A DNA stretch of 64,000 nucleotides, from the NCBI GenBank assembly GCA_030684395.1, contig JAUXTT010000040.1:96949-160948 (forward strand), read 5' to 3'. The position numbers were made by a program, and so were the translations under genes. This DNA is from Bacteroidota bacterium (GTDB lineage Bacteria; Bacteroidota; Bacteroidia; B-17B0; Aurantibacillaceae). Each line of letters begins with the position of its first letter. Within the stretch, counting starts at the first letter, position 1. This document shows positions 35,492 to 44,100 of the stretch, one piece after another. The notes under the pieces are model-generated. The model was given only the letters and a program-made list of their open reading frames with translations, searched no databases and was not told where the DNA came from.

Positions 35492-35499
35492 GTCCACTT
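35492..35499 (+). other. Right attachment core (attR)
   Basis: GTCCACTT, the second copy of the island core. On its right follows GAAGGGAAGAAACTGAAA, similar to the DNA right of the left core, and on its left lies island right-end DNA. The tmRNA acceptor sequence is not present here beyond the core, so only the left copy makes a functional RNA. Confidence 0.65.
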
Positions 35500-35501
35500 T
35501 G

Positions 35502-35540
35502 AAGGGAAGAAACTGAAATTTCAGTTTTCTTCCCTTTTTT
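35502..35540 (+). terminator. Hairpin terminator at the right core
   Basis: AAGGGAAGAAACTGAAA pairs with TTTCAGTTTTCTTCCCTT with one bulged T and is followed by a T-run. It corresponds in place and partly in sequence to the ssrA terminator at the left end, which supports the view that each element of this family brings its own tmRNA terminator. Confidence 0.7.
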
Positions 35541-35606
35541 TGTACCCCCTTATCAGTCTTGCAAAATATCTCGCCAGCTTTGTTCAATTTTGAGGTTCGA
35601 TACCCG

Positions 35607-35820
35607 TTATTGAAAAAAAAGAGATGGTTTCTCGTAAACATTACTCTCATCTGTAATGAGAATCGAGTTTAGACTTATACCTCTTTGTGAAAATGGATGA
35701 ACATTTTCACTTGCAATACATTTTCAGTTTTTTCCAATTTTTTTAAGAACCATTTTCCCATTGCGCTCAAGCATACCTAAAATTATGGTTCCATTTTCGA
35801 GTGGTGTTCGGCTTACCTGT
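35607..35820 (-). pseudogene. Decayed IS1595/ISXO2-type transposase fragment
   Basis: Read on the minus strand the DNA gives TPLENGTIILGMLERNGKMV, LKKIGKN, a stop, KCIASENVH, then LNSILITDESNVYEKPSLFF. The order GxLERxGKV...ENV...ITDE...Y is that of the DDE domain of IS1595/ISXO2 transposases, with one catalytic aspartate in the TDE part. It is interrupted by a TGA and shortened at both ends. No terminal inverted repeats were found. Confidence 0.55.
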
Positions 35821-36357
35821 ATAATTAGAGTTAATTGTATAGGTATTTATACTTATAAAAAAGCATTTTACAAGTATCAATGCATGGTTTAAAAACATTG
35901 AATAATGAAAATATTTATAGGTATTTATACGTGCTATATATCTTAATTTCATGTGTAAATTATTTACAAAAAATATTGCTTTTTTTTACACATTTTAATC
36001 GAATTTTACAGATTTTTTTGTCCTGATTTTAAAAGATAATAATCACTTAACCTAGTAACTGTAAGGGCTATAAGTATTATGCATGTATATTTTTGATGCG
36101 ATAATTTTGTTAAAAAAAACAATACGATAAATAAGTTTTTTGGCATATTAAATAAGACAAAAAGAAGTAATTAATACTCCCTGTTTTAATACGAAAGCGT
36201 GGGCTTGTTGAAAATTAACAAGTTAGCTATTGAACACTCAAAAAAAATGCAACGCCGGGCATTTGCATAAAAAATACAGGCTCGAAAATGGCGTGTTATC
36301 AGATGAAATAATATTATACCTTCGTTCCTTTTTCAAAGGATAATTAATGCGTAGTTT
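35821..36357. other. AT-rich stretch without genes
   Basis: No coding frame of substance. A 14-bp direct repeat, ATAGGTATTTATAC, occurs at 35839 and 35917. At 36247-36268 ATGCAA and TTGCAT form a short stem around CGCCGGGCAT. The end of the stretch holds the promoter of the following operon. The left part may be further debris of the older ssrA element. Confidence 0.6.
36317..36324 (+). promoter_or_regulatory. Candidate promoter of the giant secreted-protein operon
   Basis: TACCTTCG differs from TAnnTTTG at one base and lies 33 bp before the ATG at 36358. It is the best -7 candidate before the long run of co-directional genes that reaches the window end. Confidence 0.4.
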
Positions 36358-39300
36358 ATGTCAAGAAATATAAAAAATCTTTTAGCCCTACTGTTTGTTT
36401 TCATTATTGCACTAAGCAATAAAATGAAAGCACAATGTCCAAGCTCTCCTTGTACAACTACAATTACCGGAACGGTTTCGGCAACCTATACTCTTAATGC
36501 AGGTCAATCGCTTTGTATTCAGCCTGGCGCGGTTTTTTCGGGAACTATTAATCTGAATGGTGGTGTTGTAAACAATAATGGGACAATGCAACATCCGCTC
36601 ACCATTAATTTTAATACCATAAATGGAGGTACCATTAATAACTGTGGTAGTATTTCCAAAAAGGGAAACCTTCAGATGGAAGCTAATTCGGTTGTGAATA
36701 ATTACCCTACAGGAACTATATATGTTCACAAAGATATTATTTTGAATAACGCAGGTTCAGTAATAAATAATAGTTCCGGAAGTGTTACTGCCAATAAAAC
36801 ACTTTCTTCAAAAGGCACCATTAATAGCACAGGAATTGTTGCTTGTAAAAATTATACAGCACTTACTGCAACTGCATTGTTAAACAACAGCCTTGGAGTG
36901 GCAACATTTACTTGTGGTAATGATTTTACCAATGCAGGTAATGTATCCAATTCGGGAAGCATTACAGTTTCACAAAAGATTACTACTACTAAATCCTTTA
37001 TCAATTCAACAGGAGCAACCGTAAGTTGTAATAAACTAGATAACGGGGCTTTGCTTTTAGGAACAGCGGTGTTTATCAATTCGGGGCAAGTTAGCGTTAC
37101 CAACAACCTAAGCAATTATGCACAGTTCACTAATAACGGAACAATAACTGTTTCTAATAATTTTGATAACGTGCAAAACCTGTCGGTATTTACAAACAAT
37201 GCAACGGCAACAATTACTAATAAATTACTAAACGCGGGTAATGTAAGCAACAATGCAGGTGGCCAAATCAATATTGGAAATAGCTCTCCTCCGGGCGACA
37301 ACCTGAATAACAATTCGGGTGGAACAATTTCAAATAGCGGAACAATATCAGTTACCAATAAAGTAATAAACGATGGAAGCATTACCAATTTATCTACCGG
37401 TATATTTAATGTCACAGTTAATTTTGCCAACAACAATACTTTAACTAATGATGGCAGTATAACAGTGAATGGTAATTTTAATAGTGCTACTTTAAGTAGT
37501 TTTACCAATACAGGTAATGCTACTGTTACAGGAACGCTTCAAAATTCGGGCAATATTAATAACAATGGTACAGCTCAACTGAATGTAAACTCAGACGTTA
37601 CCAATTCGGGAACAATGACTAATCAGGCGGCGGCACAAATGAGCTTCAACTCAGATTTTACAAATACCAATTCACTTACAAATTTCAATTCAATAGTGGT
37701 TGGCATAAGTTTCTCTAATCAGGGAGCAGCTGTATATAATGCAAAGCCAAATAGTATTTTAACTTGTACTAACTTATATAATAAAGGAATTATTCAGGGT
37801 CCTTCCGTTGGTCAGGGATGCGGAGTAATTAGGGTAGCTGCCATATCCAGAAATTACGGTATAGCAAGTATACTTGGCTATATGGATATTTGTGATGCCA
37901 CCCCTCCGGCTACAGCTATAAAGATTGATTTTGCTGCCGGCATAATAGCACCAACTGTAACATATTGTACCTGCTGTTCTTTATTGCCGGCATCTGCTAT
38001 CAGTGGCCCGGGTACTTCGTGTTCAGGCCAACCAATTACATTATCCGTGGCTCCTGCCGGAAATTCATATTTATGGAGTAATGGAGCTACAACACAAACA
38101 ATAACAGTTACTCCTTCAGTAACAACCACATATAGTGTTACAGTAAATTATGTTAATGGTTGTACCAGAACGGCTTCAAAAACTGTAACGGTTAATGCAT
38201 TACCAAGCATAAGCGTTACAGCTTCTCCAACAGTAATATGTAATGGAGCTACCAGTACGCTCACAGCAAGCGGGGCAAGTACTTATACATGGTTGCCTGT
38301 TATTGCATTAAGTTCTTCTACAGGCGCAAGTGTTACAGCTTCTCCTTCGGTTACTACAACATATACGGTTACTGGTACAGATGTTAATGGCTGTTCATCC
38401 AGCCGTTCGGTTACAGTTACTGTAAATCCAAGCCCCACTATTTCCGTAACACCGGCTTCTGCAAGTTTATGTGCAGGTGGTACTGCCATTTCAATTAGCG
38501 CAAGCGGAGCAGCAACATATACCTGGACTCCTTCAGCAGGCTTAAACACCACTACTGGTTCAACAGTATTAGCCAGTCCGGGGGCTACAACAATTTATAC
38601 GGTTAGCGCTAATAGTGGTAGTGGATGTCCGGGAATTGGGCACGCAACTGTTACCGTAAATCCATTGCCCTCTGTAAGTATTAGCCCAGCATCTACAAAT
38701 ATATGTGCAGGTGGTTCTCCTGTTGCATTAACAGCTTCCGGAGCAACTACGTATAGCTGGTCACCCTCATCAACATTAAGTTCTTCAACAGGAGCAAGCG
38801 TTAATGCTACACCTTCCGTCACCACTACATACAGTGTTACCGGAACAGATGCACTGGGTTGTTCGTCGGTATCAACAGCTACTGTGAGTGTTTACCCTTC
38901 CGTTGTTGTGTCGGTTACACCGGCAACTTCAGTAATTTGTTCAGGAGACGCTCCTGCCCCTGTAATTTTATCAGCGTCGGGAGCTACAAACTATGTGTGG
39001 TTACCTGTAACTGATTTAAATGCAAGCACCGGTGCAAACGTTATCGCTAGTCCCACTGTTACTACTGCATATACGGTAACAGGAACGGATGGAAATGGAT
39101 GCGCAGGTTCGGCAATTGCAACAATAACTATAAATGCTTCACCTTCGGTAACCGTAAGTCCTTCAACAGCCACTTTCTGTTCGGGATCAACCCCTCTGGC
39201 TTTAACAGCTTCAGGTGCTACATCTTATACATGGTTACCAATTACAGGTCTTAATAGCCCTACTGGTGCAAATGTTTTAGCCAATCCGGTTACATCCATA

Positions 39301-39936
39301 ACGTATACGGTAACAGGATCAGATGCAAGTAATTGTACAGGCACTGCAACGGTAGCTTTAACCGTTTACCCATCACCGGTTGCAAACGCAGGGGCAGATC
39401 AATTATTAACTACAAGTAGTTCTGTTACATTAGGAAATATTCCGGCGGCAACCGGAGGAACACCACTTTATTCATATAGTTGGTCACCCACAACAGCAAT
39501 GACTCCATCAACCGGAGATGTTGCCAATCCAAGTGTTTTACCTACCACTTCTACTGTTTATATTTTAACTGTTATAGATGCAAACAATTGTGTTGATAAG
39601 GATACGACATCAGTTCTAATTGACAATTCGCAAACTTACGCTGTTTTAAGCAAAACGCTGGATGGAGCATATTATAAACTAGGCACTGACGATTTGTTCT
39701 TCAAATTTGTTGGAGAATATAATAAGGGTGATTTAACCATTTCTGTTTATACAAAAAATCCGGCTCCAACCAATACGATATGTTCCGGCTTACTATTGAC
39801 AAAATATTATGGTGATAACCGATATTCAATAGACCTTACAACCTGTGGTTCTGTTTCTCCCGACACAGTGTACATACTTGAAGTGAAGAATGAAAAGAAT
39901 GAAAAATTTTACTTAAGATTTAAAACAAAAATATAA
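36358..39936 (+). CDS. Large secreted repeat protein (adhesin-like)
   Basis: A 1192-residue exported protein; MSRNIKNLLALLFVFIIALS is the signal peptide, cleaved near KAQ. Residues 28-475 are rich in N, T and G, with repeated xxNxGTixNxGxixV units, suggesting a long beta-helix. Residues about 545-1090 hold six Ig/PKD-like units with ICxGxxxxLTASGAxTYTWxP and TTYTVTGTDxNGC. The last 100 residues (AVLSKTLDGAYYKLGTDDLF onward) form a separate C-terminal domain; it does not look like a standard T9SS sorting domain. It is the first gene of the operon and is likely displayed or released as a fibrous binding protein. The base repeats make several false minus-strand frames. Confidence 0.75.
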   Translation: MSRNIKNLLALLFVFIIALSNKMKAQCPSSPCTTTITGTVSATYTLNAGQSLCIQPGAVFSGTINLNGGVVNNNGTMQHPLTINFNTINGGTINNCGSISKKGNLQMEANSVVNNYPTGTIYVHKDIILNNAGSVINNSSGSVTANKTLSSKGTINSTGIVACKNYTALTATALLNNSLGVATFTCGNDFTNAGNVSNSGSITVSQKITTTKSFINSTGATVSCNKLDNGALLLGTAVFINSGQVSVTNNLSNYAQFTNNGTITVSNNFDNVQNLSVFTNNATATITNKLLNAGNVSNNAGGQINIGNSSPPGDNLNNNSGGTISNSGTISVTNKVINDGSITNLSTGIFNVTVNFANNNTLTNDGSITVNGNFNSATLSSFTNTGNATVTGTLQNSGNINNNGTAQLNVNSDVTNSGTMTNQAAAQMSFNSDFTNTNSLTNFNSIVVGISFSNQGAAVYNAKPNSILTCTNLYNKGIIQGPSVGQGCGVIRVAAISRNYGIASILGYMDICDATPPATAIKIDFAAGIIAPTVTYCTCCSLLPASAISGPGTSCSGQPITLSVAPAGNSYLWSNGATTQTITVTPSVTTTYSVTVNYVNGCTRTASKTVTVNALPSISVTASPTVICNGATSTLTASGASTYTWLPVIALSSSTGASVTASPSVTTTYTVTGTDVNGCSSSRSVTVTVNPSPTISVTPASASLCAGGTAISISASGAATYTWTPSAGLNTTTGSTVLASPGATTIYTVSANSGSGCPGIGHATVTVNPLPSVSISPASTNICAGGSPVALTASGATTYSWSPSSTLSSSTGASVNATPSVTTTYSVTGTDALGCSSVSTATVSVYPSVVVSVTPATSVICSGDAPAPVILSASGATNYVWLPVTDLNASTGANVIASPTVTTAYTVTGTDGNGCAGSAIATITINASPSVTVSPSTATFCSGSTPLALTASGATSYTWLPITGLNSPTGANVLANPVTSITYTVTGSDASNCTGTATVALTVYPSPVANAGADQLLTTSSSVTLGNIPAATGGTPLYSYSWSPTTAMTPSTGDVANPSVLPTTSTVYILTVIDANNCVDKDTTSVLIDNSQTYAVLSKTLDGAYYKLGTDDLFFKFVGEYNKGDLTISVYTKNPAPTNTICSGLLLTKYYGDNRYSIDLTTCGSVSPDTVYILEVKNEKNEKFYLRFKTKI

Positions 39937-39943
39937 GCAGGTC

Positions 39944-40474
39944 ATGAAAAAAATGGGTGGGTATATAGTGGCAGTAATTATAAGTGTTGCTTTATCGTTG
40001 CTGTTGAACAATACGCTATTTAATCAACAAAAAACGGGTTGGATAAGTTTACCCGGAGTGTTTAATAAATTTGAGTATAAGGCTGAACTTGAAAAGAAAT
40101 TTAAGATGAGCGAAGAAGCAAGAAAAAAAATTGTTGATAGTTTGGAATTAAATGTGAAAATTCTTTACAAAACAATTCAGGCTACAAATAGTCCTAGTGC
40201 TGAATTAAATGCCAAGTTTGAATTGCAGCGCGATGCATTTTTAGAGAAAAAGGAACAACTGGAAGCTGAAAATCTTAACATGAGAAATGATTTTAATAAC
40301 CAAATTCTTACTCAATTAAATCAGTACGTTAAAGATTATGGTAAGGAAAATAATTACAAGATCATATTAGGTGCTGAGGGTAACGGATCTTTAATGTATG
40401 GTAATGAGGCTGATGATTTAACGGAAGAGATTTTGGTTTATATAAATGAAAAATACAAAGGAAAAGTAAAATAA
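39944..40474 (+). CDS. OmpH/Skp-like periplasmic chaperone
   Basis: A 176-residue protein with an N-terminal membrane anchor or signal (GGYIVAVIISVALSLLL) followed by a long helical, charged region (KAELEKKFKMSEEARKKIVD, then QRDAFLEKKEQLEAENLNMR) and a compact end (NQYVKDYGKENNYKIILGAE). The plan matches Skp/OmpH, a trimeric chaperone with long tentacle helices that keeps outer-membrane and exported proteins soluble in the periplasm. In this operon it may serve the giant exported proteins. It lies 7 bp after the adhesin gene and overlaps the next gene by one base. Confidence 0.72.
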   Translation: MKKMGGYIVAVIISVALSLLLNNTLFNQQKTGWISLPGVFNKFEYKAELEKKFKMSEEARKKIVDSLELNVKILYKTIQATNSPSAELNAKFELQRDAFLEKKEQLEAENLNMRNDFNNQILTQLNQYVKDYGKENNYKIILGAEGNGSLMYGNEADDLTEEILVYINEKYKGKVK

Positions 40475-41160
40475 TGAAATCATTTATCTGTTTAAACTAT
40501 TTAGTTATAGCCGTATTGGCAGTTTTTTTGGTGTCGTGTAATAATAGCGAATCAGGATCTGCTGCTGCTATAGATGGTATTTCGACAAGTTCTCAAAACG
40601 AAGTTCAGAAACTATCACTGAAACCGGTGGAATATATTAAATGGGTAGAAGATCCTGAAAACGGATTTTTATTGGAGAAAAACATCAATGAGTTTTCTTA
40701 TGTTGCTTTATATAAGCCTGGCAATTATTCCACTTTAGTGGAGATGGCTGTGTTGGAAAAAATAAATGAGGAGAAATTCAAAGAGGTTCAAAAAACGTAT
40801 GAAGGAATGGATTACTTCACTTTCAAAATAGCATGTAGCGAAACAAAAGATGAATTACTAAGATACAAATCATCATCGAGCGGAGAGTATTTTAATCGGT
40901 TGGAATATTTTTCTTTTAAAGCGCAAAACGATTTTAATTTATTAAATGGCACTGATACTGTAAAGTGTGAATTGTTTCACTTTGAGCGTTCGTTTGGTTT
41001 AGCACCTGTACTCACTTTTGTTATTGGTTTCTCTAAACCTGAAAAGCAATTGGGACCAATGACACTTATTTATGAAGACCGTATTTTTAAAAATGGAACC
41101 ATCAAATTATTGTTCGAAGAAGAAGTGTTGAACAATGAACCCGAATTAGTATTGAATTAA
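40474..41160 (+). CDS. Lipoprotein of unknown function
   Basis: A 228-residue protein with a type II signal peptide: hydrophobic LVIAVLAVFLVSCNNSES, where the cysteine at VSC would be lipidated. The mature part has no domain I recognise; it contains VEYIKWVEDPENGFLLEKNI and FSYVALYKPGNYSTLVEMAV. The start codon overlaps the stop of the chaperone gene (TAATG). It may anchor or help to export the large products of the operon, which is inference from context. Confidence 0.7.
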   Translation: MKSFICLNYLVIAVLAVFLVSCNNSESGSAAAIDGISTSSQNEVQKLSLKPVEYIKWVEDPENGFLLEKNINEFSYVALYKPGNYSTLVEMAVLEKINEEKFKEVQKTYEGMDYFTFKIACSETKDELLRYKSSSSGEYFNRLEYFSFKAQNDFNLLNGTDTVKCELFHFERSFGLAPVLTFVIGFSKPEKQLGPMTLIYEDRIFKNGTIKLLFEEEVLNNEPELVLN

Positions 41161-41193
41161 TAGAATAATAGAAATTTTAAACTTACATAGTTT

Positions 41194-44100
41194 ATGAAGC
41201 TGAAAAGAAGACACCGAATATTTTGCTTGTATCTTGCAATAATCTTGTTGTGTGAAACAATTTATCCAACAGCGGCATTGGCATTAACGGGAGGTCCCAG
41301 CCAACCCGAGATGCAGGGCTTTACACCAATCGGGACTTCCGATATGGTAGACGTATTTAGCGGAGATTTTAAATACAATATTCCTCTTATGGATGTGGGC
41401 GGTTATCCACTTAACCTGAGTTATGCTGCAGGGCAAGGTATGGATGCGGAAGCCAGCTGGGTAGGTTTAGGCTGGACATTAAATCCGGGAGTTATTAATA
41501 GAACTTCGCGAGGTGTACCGGATGATTTTAAAGAAGACGATATTCAGAAATGGTTTAACATGAAACCTAATTTGACTTATGGTATTCAGGGTGGCGTTTC
41601 TATTGAGTTTGTGGAATTGGATTTTTTGAGTTTGGATGTAAGTGCAGGATTAACTTACAACAATTATAATGGCGTGGGTTTTAGTGTAAGTGCAAACCCT
41701 GCCATCAGTGCCGGCGATGCAAACAAAGGCTCTATGACATTTGGTTTAGGTTTATCTGCCGGCTCAGAAAGTGGTGTTGGTATTCAACCTTCTCTTTCTT
41801 ATTCAAAAACCAATGATAACGAAGGTTCCAAAGATTCTAAATTTAATGCATCAGTAGGTTTAAGTTATAATTCCAGAGCAGGTGTACAGGAACTTACTGT
41901 AAAAGCTGATTATAAAAAGGGAACTGTAGTTGATAAACCGGGTAAGGATAGAAATGGAAACGATATCATGACCAAAGTATTTGAAAGTGGAAATTCAGGC
42001 ACCAATGGGAGTACAAGTATTAGTTTCAGTAATCCTACGTTTAGCCCACCATCAGGAAAAAATTATTTAAATCTAAGTTTATCTATTCAGGCAAAATTAG
42101 GTGGAGATGTATTTTATAGTAACCCCGAAGGATTTATTACAGGTTCTTTTTCCGGACAGTTTTTGGCCGACAAACACCAGCATAATGAGTCTTACGGTTA
42201 TATGTATCTACAAGAGTCCAACAACGATAAAAACGCAATGTTGGATTTTAACCGGGAAAAGGATGGCGCTGTTGGTCAGTACACTCCTAATCTTCCATTG
42301 GCCCATTTAACTTATGATATATTTTCGGTTTCAGGCCAGGGAATAGGAGGGACCTATCGCCCGTTTAGAAGTGATATTGGTGTTGTATACGATAAGGGAA
42401 GCGGAAATTTATCGGGTTCGGTAGGAGCTGATGTTGGTTTAGAAATTGCAGCCGGTAACTTAGTAAAAGTTGGCGTTAACGTTTCAGTAAATACTTCTGT
42501 TTCTCAAAATCATAAATGGACCAAGCACAACTCTGCCGACGATCAATTGTATTTTAAAAAGTCAACCGGTGATCCTTTATATGAGCCCTATTACTTTAAA
42601 CAAGCCGGTGAAAAAACTGCTGAAAGTGATATGACACACTTTAATTCTATGGGTGGTTTTGAGCCTGTTTATATAGGATTAAATAAAAATCTGTCTCCCA
42701 GTGTGTCTGCAAAGGCAAGCTGGGCTTACAGTTCAAACGCATCTTCACCTATTACCAACACGGTAAGAACCAAACGTGCTAAACGTAATGAAAGTATTAA
42801 TATATTAACAGCTAATGAAGCGTCACATGTTGGTAATATAAAAGAGATTGAAAACTACCCATTGAATACTTTTCAATTGGGTACATCCGGAACATATAAA
42901 AATAGATACCAACCTGTAATAACTTCAAGAACAGCAATTAGACCTGACCATCATATTTCAGAAGTTACTGCATTTAGAAACGATGGAGCACGTTATGTAT
43001 ATGGAATTCCGGCATACAATAACATGCAAGATGAAGTAACTTTTAATGTTTCAGGTAACGGAACAAGTTGTTCTACAGGTTTAGCTAATTACGGTGGATC
43101 TGATGATACTCAAGACAATTCAAAAGGTGTAGATAATTATTTTGAAAAAGTGAGAACACCGGCTTACGCCCACTCCTATCTGTTAACAGAAATATTATCG
43201 AGTGATTACGTTGATGTTACTTCGAACGGACCAACCGATGATGATTTAGGAAATTACACCAAAATTAATTACACCAAAGTTCACGATAATTACGATTGGA
43301 GGGTGCCTTATCAGGCGAACAGTGCCAATTTGAATGAGGGCTTGCTATCTGACGCTAGAGATAACAAAGCCAATTATACTTACGGTGAAAAAGAAATTTG
43401 GCTGATGCACAGTATTGAAACAAAAAATTTCATCGCAGAATTTACAACCAGCCCACGAAAAGATGGTGTATCGGCAAATGGACTTGCAGGCGGATTAGGT
43501 GGAGCCTGGAGTTACAAACTGGATAAAATTGTTTTGTATTCTAAGGAAGATAAAGTTAAAGAAGCAAATAGCGGTGGTTCTTACACGGCTGTTCCAATTA
43601 AAACTGTTCATTTAGAATATAACTATGAGTTGTGCCCTAATGTTCACAACAATGATGGCTCATCTGAAATGGTTACAGATGCAAATAATAACACAGTTGA
43701 TTTGAATACGAATCATGGTAAATTAACTCTGAAGAAATTGTTTTTCACTTATGGCAACTCAAATAAAGGAAAGTTAAGCCCTTATGAATTCAAGTATGCA
43801 GATGGCAATCATGACGGTACAATGGACGCTAACCTTAATCCTGCTTATCACATGAAAGGTTATGACCGTTGGGGTAATTACAAACCTACAAATGGAGCAA
43901 GTTTTTGTTTTAGTGAACTTGCCGCATCTAATAATGCCGAATTTCCATATGTAGATCAACGTAAAGCAACAGGTGGGCAATTTAATTATCTAAGTGACGA
44001 ATATGCATGGGCCTGGAATCTAACGGATATTAAACTACCGTCGGGAGGACAGATAAAAATGGAGTACGAGGCCGATGATTACGCCTATGTACAAGATAAA

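Larger units (their letters stand above)
25388..35499. mobile_element. ssrA-integrated island (about 10.1 kb)
   Basis: The island runs between two copies of the core GTCCACTT. Its left end carries the large serine recombinase and a small partner gene; its middle holds three broken genes; its right part holds two short operons of defence-like genes. The tmRNA 3' end is regenerated at the left edge, as expected for integration into this gene. The right edge abuts a fragment of a related recombinase, which I interpret as an older element at the same site. The boundaries are inferred from the two cores and not proven by an empty site. Confidence 0.7.
35414..35620 (-). pseudogene. C-terminal fragment of a second, related serine recombinase
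   Basis: The stretch NNGYRTSKLNKAGEI to KKGRKLKFQFLPFKVD aligns with the C-terminal part of the island integrase (KSGYRTTKMLDVITL to NKKGKSRKFCNSSLQVD). Both reach the shared core in the same phase with codons for Val-Asp. Left of the core the frame goes on as FTDQISNTI to KKYLSD and stops at 35414; that part is the island's own right end. Upstream of about 35610 the recombinase homology stops at transposase debris. It is a dead remnant of an older element at the same site. Confidence 0.75.

Noticed and set aside
36412..39173. Several long minus-strand frames under the repeat adhesin (for example 37116-37508 and 38283-38552)
   Set aside because: They mirror the repeated T/S/V-rich plus-strand codons; they have no start context or family features, and the plus-strand gene is well supported.
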